Shown: positions 1-10,571 of the stretch, piece by piece | Position numbering within the stretch: the first letter of the stretch is position 1 | Layout of the letters: each line of letters opens with the position of its first letter | Source of the DNA: Stachybotrys elegans | Lineage: Eukaryota > Ascomycota > Sordariomycetes > Hypocreales > Stachybotryaceae | Assembly (NCBI GenBank): GCA_020746835.1 | Contig: JAGPNK010000008.1 | Coordinates: 1,984,001-2,048,000, forward strand | Reading direction: 5' to 3' | DNA: 64,000 nt | The notes under the pieces: model-generated | The model's database searches: none | What the model saw: the letters and a program-made list of their open reading frames with translations, nothing else | Told to the model about the DNA's origin: nothing | Translations under genes and position numbers: made by a program

Positions 1-993
1 ATCCAGAAGACGAAGAACCTGGACATCATCAGTTTTGTTGACCACGAGGACGACCCATCCGCAGAGGCGAGGGACTGGGATCCGCAGGACGAAGGCAGGA
101 TGCCCAGCTGGGTGCCCGACTGGCACAGCATCAACCGAACAACGCCGCTTGCCTACCCAGTGGCCGCGGCCGAGGTCAATGATTCCGAGATCCAAATAAT
201 TGGGAAGACAGAGGGTACGAAAGGAACGTCCATGCCGCATCTTCTGGTCCGCGGCTGGGTAGTCGACGAGGTTTCGGCCGTGTCACATCGTATGGAGACG
301 TCTGACTTCTTGGTGACGCACCTGACGCGAGAACGAGCCAAGAAGAATCCCTTCTGGCTCGACCGCATATGGGAATTGGTGTTCCCTGCCGACGACTCTG
401 CGGATCGCGACGCACTCTTCGTGCTGGAGACGCTGTCGCTGGCCCTGTCACTCGGAACCCGAGAGAAGGACCAGCCGGCGAGCAGTGCAGGACAACAGCA
501 GACTCTGGAGGAGCACCAGCGGTCGTTTGCCGCCTACGTACTTGAGTATCACGAATTGCGGAACGCCGCGTCCGAGCCCAGCGCCCTCCACGACAGCTAC
601 CTGCCCGCCCGCTCGCTATATGACAGCTTACCCATTAAGGTGCAACTTGAACTACGGCGAAGGGCTGAGGGAGCCACCGGGCGGAAGTTTGTTGAGAGCA
701 TGACGTGGCCGTCTATGTGCCGGGTCGTGTACCGGACAAGATCAGGTCTCGTGGGTATGGGCTCGCGCATCACACGGCCGGGCGACCTTGTATGCCGTGT
801 GAGGGGCTCTCCTGTGCTGATGACACTGCGTCGGATCAAAGACTCCAAGGCCCAGGCGGCCGACATTGAGACTGATAATCCGCTGATTTACTGTACTTAT
901 ATTGGGCCCACTGTCGCGCCGGCGTGTATCAAGGGGACTAACATGGGTAGCGGAGGATATGACGAGAAGCCTGCTGGCTTTGAAATTATATAA
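1..993 (+). CDS. HET-domain (heterokaryon incompatibility) protein, C-terminal part, 5' truncated by window edge
   Basis: The frame is open from base 1 to the TAA at 991-993, so the gene begins before the window and 330 codons are visible. The visible start contains the short segment 'MPSWVPDW', which in fungal HET proteins follows the N-terminal HET domain and marks the start of the variable C-terminal region. The HET domain itself is not in view. HET proteins trigger regulated cell death after fusion of genetically different hyphae, or in xenorecognition. The ATG at 100 is internal and is not taken as the start. Assignment rests on this linker signature and general composition, so the family is likely but not certain. 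Confidence 0.7.
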   Translation: MQKTKNLDIISFVDHEDDPSAEARDWDPQDEGRMPSWVPDWHSINRTTPLAYPVAAAEVNDSEIQIIGKTEGTKGTSMPHLLVRGWVVDEVSAVSHRMETSDFLVTHLTRERAKKNPFWLDRIWELVFPADDSADRDALFVLETLSLALSLGTREKDQPASSAGQQQTLEEHQRSFAAYVLEYHELRNAASEPSALHDSYLPARSLYDSLPIKVQLELRRRAEGATGRKFVESMTWPSMCRVVYRTRSGLVGMGSRITRPGDLVCRVRGSPVLMTLRRIKDSKAQAADIETDNPLIYCTYIGPTVAPACIKGTNMGSGGYDEKPAGFEII

Positions 994-1291
994 GCTTTAC
1001 TCATAATTCTTGCGTGGATGCCATGAAGCTCTACCTGAGTCCAAAGTAGCAAGCCGTTTAAATCTACCACCAGTCTATGTGTATCACAATCCCGCCGCGG
1101 AGTGATCAGCCTGGTCCGTGGTGTATTGAACCCGCTAACAGCCCTGATTGAACTCTCTGTCTTGTCACACTCTTTACTTCAGGCGATGATAAAAAGGGTA
1201 TGGAGTCCGGCGTGAAGAATCAGTAGATAGCCAACGCAGTAAAGGTAGTGCGTAGGTCACCAGCAGTAAAAGTGACCGCATGAATTTCTAT

Positions 1292-4200
1292 CTATTCTAC
1301 CAACCCAGTCGCCCTCCTTGTTCCATATAGGTCTGCTCGAGGCTCTCCGGTAGCCAAGGGAAGCCGAGTCACGGTCCATATAGGCCGCGACTCTAGCGAA
1401 TCGGGTATACCGGCCAGCCTCCCATCGAAGGTGTTGTCGTCTCCAATGAACCACTCCACGCAGCCCCAGTCCCAGTTCTCCACGTACGCACCTCCGTAGC
1501 TATCGTCGGCAAACTCATCACAATGCATACCAATCCACTGCAGGGCGTCGAGGCAAAAGTCCTCGAGCGGCATGGCCGCCCTGGGCGCGCATCCCTCCTG
1601 GTTATCGGCCCATGTGACGGAAGCCACGAGCCCGCTGGGCCCCCGGACTGCGAAGCCAAATGTGTTTTCTGGCGGGAGCTCCTCAGCCGTGCCGCATAGG
1701 GCTATCAACACGTCGTCTGCTTGGTCGGGGGTGAAGACTCCCCAGCGGCCCTCCTCGTTATGGTCGCGAAAGCAGTATGGCGCGCCGCTCTCGCCCGGAA
1801 CCAGAGTCGGGATGGGGAGGTCCGGCTCCGGTTCTTCCGTTGGAGTTGGTTCTGGTTCTGAATCTGGAACGTCGGAATAGTTTCCTTCATCGACCACCTC
1901 ACCGCCGAGACCACCGTCACCGAGCCGGGGAACAGTATCACCTCCTGGCAGTTGCTCTGTAGGTGGTCTGGTAGGGCACCTATGCGGCGCAGAGAGAGAT
2001 GGTTAGTCAAAGACTCGCTATCGATTACCCTTGAACGACCTCCAAGTGCTCTAAAAGAGCATTCAGAAGGCAGCAAGGTGCAATAGAATTTCATGGGTGA
2101 TCACTTACGATATCGTCGTAGTCGTTCTCGAACTAGTTCCCGTCACGGAACAGGCCGTCCGGGTGTTGCTGCATTCAGGGTCGGGACACCTTGTTCTGGT
2201 TGTGGCAGGGTACTCCAAGACTGTGCACTCAACCTCGCAGTCTGATACCGTGGTGCTCCTTCGGCAGCTGGTGGGCTCTTCTGGATCTCCCCCGCCGCCG
2301 CCGCCGCCGCCGCCTCCGCATCCCAGTCCAACGCAGCTTCCCCCCGGGCAGAAGATGCCAATGCAGCCGCAGATTCCAACGCAGTTTGAAGTTCCTGGAT
2401 CGCAGTTTCTTGAGCAAGGTCTACCGCAGATCTGGCCAGGTCGACAGGTTGGGCCCGGGATGCCGCCCGTAACGGTGATGCTTGGCGGGAAGCCGGGGGG
2501 AGGTGGAGGAGGAGGAGGAGGGTTGGGGTCATCGGGGTCATCGTCGCTTGGATTCGGAGTTGGGTAGGGTCCGGGGCTGTAGGTCCAGGTAATCAGTGGC
2601 AGCGGCATGTCAGACGTACTTGACTGTGTGATGGTGACAGGCGGGAATCGGATACTACTGGTGAGCCAAATAATTGCCTCTTCGTCTTCCTCGTCTTCCT
2701 CGCCTTCCTCGCCATCCCATACAACCTCCCAGATGTCTATAGCTGTTGTAGTGAGAGGTGGTAAAGTAATAACGGTGCTAGTAATGCTTGCTGCAGATGT
2801 GGTGATGACTCCACCACTAACTGAGATCGTTGTAGACCAGTTCTCCTCGTAAGTGACCGTCACCGGATCGACGGTAATTGTTGTTGGGCTAGGCAGAATC
2901 CATGGAGGGAACACGAACGTGCAAGGTGGGTAACAAGATACCGTCGGCTCTTCCTCTTCATAAATATCGGGGCTGATGATGATGACTCCTGAACCAGTGT
3001 CGCCACCACCAGGATCATCACCCTGGGCATAGTCGGCGTCAAGGTCAATAGCCCACTCCACAACGCCTCCAAAGTTGAGACTCCTGTACCAGCTGACTCG
3101 AGAATCATAAAGGGGTCTGCCCATCCATGAGACCCATTGCACATCATCGTATACCAAGACGTCTCCGTCTTCGTCAGCGTACAGCTGAGCGTTGCCGTTG
3201 GTGGCGAGAATCTCACGAATCTCAAAGTTGGAGATGTAGCCAGAGGTTTCCGTGCAGCGTCCCGGTGTTGCTCCGGATTCGGGGCCTGTAAAGGAACAGT
3301 CTGGCCCATGGCAGCCGGCCGCAGCCATTTGAAACGAGCGTCCGTAGAGCGGGAGCCCGACAATGATCTTGTTGGACGGGACGCCTGCCTTGGTGATCAT
3401 GGATAGAGCATTTCTTGTTTCGGTACGGTTGACGTGCGAACGGAGACAGGCAGCGCCAGGGCAGTCTTCGAAAGCCCACTCGTTGCCGTAGTCCCACTGC
3501 CCGTGAAGATCGTATGTCATGTACACGATATAATCGACCACTTCACCAATCTCTGCAATCGGAAAGCCCCGGAGATACCAGAACGAAGCCGGAGCAGCAA
3601 TTCCAATCTCCTTATTGGCCGGCAGAGCATCCCTAACTAGTCTCAAGAACTCTAGGTATCTCTCTCCATCTCCAGGATCACCTGGTGGGATACCGGGAAT
3701 ATCGGGAGCACCTGGTGGAAGGTCGTTAGCCAAGTTCCATCATCATCATTGCATAAACAACTTGCCAGGATATTCCCAGTCAAAGTCCACACCATCAAGC
3801 CCCTCAGATTCGATAAACTGAACATACAAAGTTAGTGCTATATCAAAGAGTGGTGACTTGCTGTCAATACGTACTGACACCACATTATCAGCGAACAGTT
3901 GTCGCTGCTCTGGAGTTACACCTTCCCGAAATATAGGAGCCGTATCATGATCTGTAGAGAATGACCATCCGCCAAAGGACATGATTCGCCTAACATTCGT
4001 TAGGGCCTTGAAGTCATCGTATGCATCTTGAAGACCCGAGACTTCTACGTCATATTCCTCAGTGATGTTACCAAAAGCAAAGTGCTATTAGAAACATTCA
4101 TTTTTAGTATATGCCATTGCCAAGAAAAGGGGGGAGACAAAGAATAGACAAGGGAGGGATAGAGGGAGCACGTACAACGTGGGTATAATAGTTCGTGTTG

Positions 4201-5803
4201 ATTTGGTAGGCCTATCACAGAAGTTAGCATTAAGTGAATGATTGATGGGGCTGAAGCTTACTCTCATGTGGAGGCAAGGCCGATTAAGATTCCAGGCCTC
4301 AAAGTAACCGATTCTCATGAAGCTCGCAGGAGGATCGTCGTTATTCACAATGTCGGTACCACAGCTTGCTACGCATCCATTACTGCCCGGTGTGGCTGTT
4401 CCCGGTGCGCCGGTGTCCGCGGGGCTCTCGATACAAAAGTCATCATTGATTCCGCATTGACCCCAGACATTGCAGCAAGCCATCAGGGGACAGGGGTTCA
4501 AATCAGCGAGGTCGTCCATATTGTCAGGGGCCTCGGTGCCGGGGACCTGTGGCCCACAGACAGCGTTGGAGATGGGACCTGGCATTGGCGGGGATCCCGT
4601 GGACAGACAGATGATGCTGCCCGGGTATAAGGTGCCGCAGCCGGCCCAGCCCCAAGTGTTGGCGTTGCGATCCTCAATCTGGTCTACTGTCATGCTATTC
4701 TCTTCAGCTATGGTGCTGCAGATATCTCCCGAGCGGATCATGTATGTACTGCATGAGCCGTCGGGATTGGGCTGGGGCGTGAAGTCGGGCAGGTCGCCTG
4801 GCGTACAGCAAACGGCCTGGCCGACTTGTATCGGCGTAGAGCAGAAGTCATCGCCATTGTACTCGACGAGTTGGTCCTGTGTAATTCGGCAACGCTCCGC
4901 CAACGCCCAGCATCCATCGCCGGCTACCGCCCTGGTGTACTCGCAGGTGTCACGTTTCGCAATAACTCCGCTGCTATCAGTCTCCGGTCCAACGAAGATG
5001 TTGAACCCGGGAATCATTGCGAGGGAGACATTCTCCCATGTTTCTTCGATGTCGGCGTCCGAAGAATCAACGCATCGGGCTTGATGCCATTCTTGAAGGG
5101 CACTTTGAACCACAGCTAGATCCCCATTTGTGACCACAATGAAGCCGAGAATTTGTGTGTTTAGTGAATCTTGGGAGCAAACTTGGGCAACGGTTTGTTG
5201 CACATTCTCCCCCTCCCCAATGGAGTTGGATAACCGATCCAAGACAGTAGTGATGGCATCAATGTCGAACTGAGAACCTCCGTAGACACCGATGATGGCG
5301 TCTGCACTCTTGGCAAATCTGATAGACGTCTGTCCTTGAGCATCAGCCTGGACTATGGCCCTGAGTGCTACAGCAGCATCAGAGATTGACGCCGATCCAC
5401 TACCGCCAGTCCAGGTGAGAACCTGAACATCAGCATTCTGGCTACTAGCGTCAAACTCCGTGCGTGTTGCATTTGTATTGGATTCGATCGAGAAGGTCTG
5501 TCTGCGCTCAAGCGCTTGGTCTGCATCGACAGAGCACGCGCGCACTAGTGGCGGCGGCGAAGGATTGTATATGTTGATATCCAGTAGAAAGGCTTGCTCA
5601 CACCAATCTAACTGATGTATATCAAAGTAATTGGCCCATTGCGTGAAGTCTTCTCCACATGGGGGTGGGCAGCGAGAACTGAGAGCAAAGGGATCGAAAG
5701 ACGTGGCTGCGTCCTGAGCAACAGCGATTGTGAAGAATTGGAGGGTAATGCTCAATGCCAATGCGGGCAGAGCATTGAAACAAGGCCGGATACGACGCAT
5801 CAT
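1292..5803 (-). CDS. Secreted multidomain chitinase (GH18, subgroup C / killer-toxin-like) with LysM and hevein-type chitin-binding domains
   Basis: Six exons close in frame: 5803-4262, 4211-4176, 4084-3875, 3817-3766, 3711-2109, 1967-1292 (1372 aa). The last acceptor could also lie 12 nt upstream, at 1979. Residues 1-29 are a signal peptide. About 285-335 and 350-403 are two Cys-rich LysM modules, and about 415-460 is a hevein-type ChtBD1 domain with a CCN-WGQCG core. GH18 spans about 494-840, with the catalytic motif DGVDFDWEYP at 604-613 (acid E611). A Ser/Thr/Pro-rich linker with Pro and Gly runs follows, then a conserved acidic C-terminal domain. This is the architecture of fungal subgroup C chitinases, which resemble the chitinase subunit of yeast killer toxins. 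It should hydrolyse chitin outside the cell, in mycoparasitism, competition or wall remodelling. Intron 4 (3712-3765) has a GC donor. It shares a 782-nt promoter region with the secreted protein at 6586. Confidence 0.93.
2280..2522. repeat. Two coding trinucleotide tracts (CCG-type and GGA-type) in the chitinase linker
   Basis: On the plus strand a CCG-rich tract lies at about 2288-2318 and a GGA-rich tract at about 2498-2521. Read on the coding minus strand they give a Gly run after a Cys-rich segment and a Pro run. Both sit in the low-complexity linker between the GH18 domain and the C-terminal domain, so their length can vary without breaking the enzyme. They look like expandable coding microsatellites. 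Confidence 0.8.
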
Positions 5804-6585
5804 GCGATTTGATACCTTGTCAAGCTGCCTTTAGCTTCAGTATAGTAACACTGACCAACCTGTCTCTATCTTATACGAACCGCAGTACGCAAGGTTTCAT
5901 ATAACCCGTGCGGGCCCATTACCTTTGGGGGCTCCATGACGAACCGACAACACCATTCTAGCTCTATTGGGGAGAAACGTGCGCTGTGTCATATGACTAT
6001 CCGTCCAAAAGAAGCCTGGTGTTGCTTGGCCAGCCTCGTCGTCAGCTCGGTACGTCGATTTCCGCCGAAGATGGCCGTCCCAGGAGCAACTATCGAGTCA
6101 TAAACTTGAATTTTACACACTTTTGCCAGCCCGAGCCTCGTCAAAACGATTCAGCCTATAATTCCAGGTCACGTTCGCATGAAGACTTTGAGTGATTGGC
6201 GTCAGCATGACACCCAGCGGTGTCTTCGGTGAGACTGTGCCGCCGCAGAATTTCAATATTGGCTGTTCTAGGAGAAGATCAGCTCTTTGATCCATGTTCC
6301 AGCTGCAAAGGAGTCCCAGAAAGGGTAACCCTGGCAGTCTTGGCTTTGCGGCATGGAGCGGGGGATATATCACGAGACACACTCAGCTCTTTCAAAGTTC
6401 CCAGGCAGGCGGGGGAACGGGAGCTTCGGGGTTCATCACCACGCTTAAGTGTCCGATGCACAGTAATGAGGCGGCTTGGGAAGCTGACTTGTATACTCTT
6501 ATTACAGCATGTTGCCGCCACACGCCACGCAGCAGCAAAATCACAACCACAATTATTTCCCGTATAGCATAATTGGAACTCAACA
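5804..6585. promoter_or_regulatory. Shared divergent promoter region between chitinase and secreted partner
   Basis: This 782-nt interval separates the start codons of two divergently transcribed secreted-protein genes. No open frame in it looks like a protein, and I see no clear TATA box on either side. Its position suggests co-regulation of the two genes; the specific elements cannot be named from sequence alone. Confidence 0.55.
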
Positions 6586-8043
6586 ATGAAGTCTGACTTT
6601 TGGAGAGTACTTTCACTCCTTCTCATTCTACCGCACCTAGTTTCAGCTACTGCCATCTCACGATAGTAAGTCACGCTCCTTAATCTGGCCCGCGACCATC
6701 TTGCGCGGGGGGTAACAAGACCTAGTCATGCATTCCAGCCTGGTCTGCTGCTGCCTCGACAGGCAGAGCTCCCTGATAGCGGAGTAGCCTGCACGACCAA
6801 ATGCACCCTCAATGGCTGCGGCAGTGGCGTATGCCCTGCATTCGGGGGGTTGTTGGCAAAGCGAGATCTCGACGTCGAACTACTGAGCAATAGCCTGAAG
6901 CACCTCAATGTGACTGATGGCCTTCAAGGCAATGTGCTCGCCAAGAGAATCTTCTCCTACGACGTTGATTCAGAAGATTACGTGGATCGTGACCCAACGG
7001 TGAACGAAGCGGCGTCCTATCTTCCCGCGGTGTTTGATGGTGGCGAGAACGATTACTTTGGCCAACTTCTGCCATTGGTGAGCGCTCAAGGTAAAGTGTC
7101 TTTCTATTGTCAAACCTCAGGGCTTTGTCTTGGTTTCTGGTGACTTGGCCTTGTTTGGAGTGCCATTAACTGAATTCCTAATAGAGGATGAGAGAGCCGT
7201 CAGCCAGCAAAGAGAGTTTGGCAACGAGCCTTTCCAAATCATGTCGGGTGGACTTCATGGCTGTACAGTGGTAAGTTTATGAGACTATCTGAAATTTTGT
7301 TGCAATCAAATACTAACCGTACATGAAAGCTGGCTGTTGTCTCAAATAGAGGTGTTTGGATGGTACGTTTAATCTACATTTGCATATCCGTCACTTGAAC
7401 TTCATCACCCTGCCCTGTCCTGGAATGCAAGGGCCCATTCCATCTTCCTTCCTGAGAAGCTGGGTGGCACAGCTCACACATCCCTGCTGAGGGAATTCAT
7501 CAGGCACATTTCTGGGAGGTCTACTCCAACGGCGATTGGGACTTTGACTCTGGTCCGTTCGATCCAAACTTCTACATTGAGGCATTCCGCGACAGAGTGA
7601 TTCGATTCATGAGGGGCCGGAGAGAAGATCGAGTGCGTCGACCAGCACCCAGCAATGGCGGTCCATACATTACTCCCCTGGGACCGAGTATAGATGGAAA
7701 CCTTTTCAACAGACGAGACACTGATGAGACCCAAATCTTCATCATGGCACCAGTTTTGGAAGGCGAGCCTTCGGGGTCAACGGCCTATAACTATCCGACA
7801 CGTATAAATGACATGGTGCAGGCTGTTCACGATGTTCTTGGTGAGGGAAACAATCCCAGGCTCACTGTTTACGGGTACCAGCCGCTTGAGTACGAAGATG
7901 AAGCCGACCAAGCGCTCATCAACACATCTCAGAAAGGCATGGCCTTGTTCCAGTACGACCCCGACAGTAACGGAAGCGGCAGAAGAGAATGGCGGCTATT
8001 CCTCGAGGAGCGGTTCGCTCGACATACAATACCCGCCGCGTAG
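6586..8043 (+). CDS. Secreted protein of unknown function, divergent partner of the chitinase
   Basis: Five exons close in frame: 6586-6665, 6726-7090, 7185-7270, 7330-7362, 7504-8043 (367 aa). Residues 1-22 are a clear signal peptide. A small Cys cluster follows (C49, C53, C58, C63), and a dibasic KR at 72-73 could be a Kex2 cleavage site. The best conserved-looking core is around 168-205, containing GGLHGCTV and WMAHFWE, interrupted by three introns. The C-terminal half is hydrophilic with no membrane segment. I recall similar 'GCT..VVS..G.WM.HFWE' proteins beside fungal subgroup C chitinases, but I know of no established activity. The pairing suggests it is secreted together with the chitinase, perhaps as cargo or helper; that is inference. 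Intron 4 (7363-7503, 141 nt) is long for this genome. Confidence 0.85.
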
Positions 8044-8645
8044 GTGAAAGCTGATGAGCTTGGTCCACTCACATATTGGCACATTAGAGCACAGGCTGCA
8101 TGACCGTCAGTGTTGGTTGGGATGTACGGCAATGGCTAGACAGGGTTGATGAAATCATGTAGACATGTCTTGAGAGACCACCTACAATGAAATACAGTCA
8201 GCCACGGGCTATATGATGTAGATGGAGATATAATTTAAGACCGTTAGATGGACAAGAGAATTCAGGACCCAGTGCGACCATTATGCACCGATATACGATA
8301 CAGCGCACAGGGTGGGAAACGAACACTGTAGCCTCGGATACTTCAGGCCAACGAATAAAAAACAAGAGAAAAAGATGACGTCGTCATTGCCAGATTTGGA
8401 TGAGGGATTACACGGCCCATTGCATGATTCAGGCTATAAGGATCGCTTGCACCCTTGTGACGACCCGGCTCAGCTGTTCTTTATTACCTTACATTTAATC
8501 TATTCTGCCAAAATAAACCACCCAACCTCAACTCTCCCCTCTTTTCCTTTTTTCCTTCCTCTCTACTCTTGCGTCTGTTCCAAAGACTCGATAAATAAAT
8601 AAAAGGGAGCTCCTTATAAGAACCAGGAAAACAGCATCTCAAGCC
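8044..8645. other. Intergenic: 3' flank of secreted gene and F-box gene promoter
   Basis: There is no credible gene here. A pyrimidine-rich tract at about 8526-8575 directly precedes the F-box start codon, which is typical of fungal promoters and 5' leaders. Confidence 0.6.
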
Positions 8646-10202
8646 ATGGCGACATCAGAACCGGCGACATCAGAACCAGCGTCAGTCCCAGACGCCGCCC
8701 CTCCGCAACCAAGCCCCCTCGAAAAACTGCCGCTCCACCTTCTCCAGACAATCGCTGAGGAGCTCGCGGCCTGCGACGACCCCGAGAGACGCAGCCTCTT
8801 TGCTCTCTCGCTTGTCAGCCGTATATTCAATGTCGCGACAAAGGGCCAGCGCTTCCACTACATTCATCTTGTAGTAAAGTCCGCAGAGCAGCTCCGGCGC
8901 GAAATCGAACGACGGCATGAGTGGCTCAGGGCGAATGAGGCTCTCGGCCATGTACGCATCCTCAAGGTCTCTGGCTGCATGAGCCTAGAAGAGGAACCAA
9001 ATACCGCTGAACAAAATGCCGGCCCCAGTGTTGCCCCGAGCAAAGCAGATGCGGAGCAAGAAGCTCAAAGCGGGGATGACGATTGCATGTACGATCCATG
9101 CAGGCTACCCCGAGCGCCCATTCATTTCCATCCATCTCGGCATCGACAGGGCCCAGAAAAGCAGAGATATGAAGCGGCCTGGGCGCCGCTGACGCTTTTT
9201 CTCTCCAAGCTCCCGGGCCTTACTGATCTAGTTCACGCATGTAAAGATCAAATATCACCGAGCGTACTCGCAGCCTTTCAGCAACACCATCCCAAAGGTC
9301 GCCTTCACATGCACACCTTCAGCCTGCCAAGCCTCTTCAGACCATTGGGGGACAGTCGACCCATCCATGAAGATGACTTGGCTCTCATTACATCCCCTTG
9401 CTTGTACAGCATTTCACTCGAGTACAGGCAATGGGTGATTGACGCAACAGACCATGACGACACACTCCAGTTCGGTCCTTACAGGATCAACCACAACAGG
9501 CATGTCGTACAGCAAATGATGCGTGGTCTAGCCCCAAGACTTGCCAAGGTGCACATATTCCACAAGCGAGAATGCAGACCTAAAGGTTCACCATGGACTC
9601 GGAGGTTCTTTACTGCGTCGTGGGACAAGCTAGATACCTTCTTCGCCCATCCCACTGGCGATGTCAGTGGTGTGTCTCGTTTGCAGGAACTCTCCATTCC
9701 CGGGCTACATATGTCCTACGGTGGACCGGTCAATGTTCTTCAGGAACTTTGCGAGGAGCACATCGACTTGAGCAACTTACGAAGCCTTACAATGCAACAT
9801 CATACAACCAAGGCCATTCTGGAAACGCTGGTTAACATGGCCACGGGAGGGCAGTTGCCACACCTGTCTGAACTGTCGTTAACCGTAGAAGACATGGTGT
9901 CGTCACAAGAGACAATTGACTCACTAATAGCCACAGTGATTCTTGCTTTGCCTCCTCTTCGAAGCTTGAGTCTAAGAGGTGATCTCGGCATCAACACCTA
10001 CAGGGCTGTTCTAGACTATGGCCCTTCGTTGCGCAAGCTTGTTTTTGTGCCAGAAAATATTTCATATATAGGAACTCTGGGAGCTAAAAGATGGTCCGAA
10101 TTAACTGCTTCATGGGCTCAGAACCTAAGGGAACGGCATGTCGCCGTCCAGCGTTTGACTTTGGGCAGTTACAAGTCACGTTACATCAAGGAAAATATTT
10201 GA
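8646..10202 (+). CDS. F-box protein
   Basis: A single exon of 518 codons starts at the ATG at 8646, just after a pyrimidine-rich leader. About residues 16-70 fit an F-box: 'LEKLPLHLLQTIAEEL', then a helix with 'LFALSLVSRIFN'. F-box proteins link substrates to Skp1-Cul1 ubiquitin ligases. The remainder contains scattered Leu-rich stretches ('LPHLSELSLTVED', 'LPPLRSLSLRGDLG') that suggest degenerate leucine-rich repeats as the substrate-binding part. Residues about 115-145 are acidic and low in complexity. The substrate cannot be told. Such lineage-specific F-box genes are common in accessory fungal regions. Confidence 0.8.
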   Translation: MATSEPATSEPASVPDAAPPQPSPLEKLPLHLLQTIAEELAACDDPERRSLFALSLVSRIFNVATKGQRFHYIHLVVKSAEQLRREIERRHEWLRANEALGHVRILKVSGCMSLEEEPNTAEQNAGPSVAPSKADAEQEAQSGDDDCMYDPCRLPRAPIHFHPSRHRQGPEKQRYEAAWAPLTLFLSKLPGLTDLVHACKDQISPSVLAAFQQHHPKGRLHMHTFSLPSLFRPLGDSRPIHEDDLALITSPCLYSISLEYRQWVIDATDHDDTLQFGPYRINHNRHVVQQMMRGLAPRLAKVHIFHKRECRPKGSPWTRRFFTASWDKLDTFFAHPTGDVSGVSRLQELSIPGLHMSYGGPVNVLQELCEEHIDLSNLRSLTMQHHTTKAILETLVNMATGGQLPHLSELSLTVEDMVSSQETIDSLIATVILALPPLRSLSLRGDLGINTYRAVLDYGPSLRKLVFVPENISYIGTLGAKRWSELTASWAQNLRERHVAVQRLTLGSYKSRYIKENI

Positions 10203-10571
10203 CGTAACATGCTATTTAATTGCAGCCATATCTCTAATACTAAATTAAATCGATATGGTTAGGTTGCCTGTCTAAATTGTTTGAACTACCAGGTTGGGTC
10301 ACAAGGCTGCCTGTGGCAAGGTTCTAGCACAGCCCCCGCTCAAGGCATACTCACAGGCAATCATGGCGGGTAATATGATGTTGCCAATCAAGAAGCTCTT
10401 GTGTCTAATCAGAGATTTATCCGCTCTTACCACACGTGACTATGTAGGATAGGCTGAGCTGAGCTGTCCCATGACATGCCCTTGCCGGATTGCCAGCGAC
10501 GACAAAGGAATTGGATTCTCGTCATCAACTAGACTGAAGCTTGAATCCGCGAGAGTCCTGTGCATGACACA
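10203..10571. other. Intergenic, nothing recognised
   Basis: This is the 3' end of the F-box gene and the upstream region of the NLR gene. It contains no gene-like frame and no recognised element. Confidence 0.5.

Noticed and set aside
2097..2567. Plus-strand frame with Gly and Pro runs
   Set aside because: Antisense shadow of the chitinase linker trinucleotide tracts.
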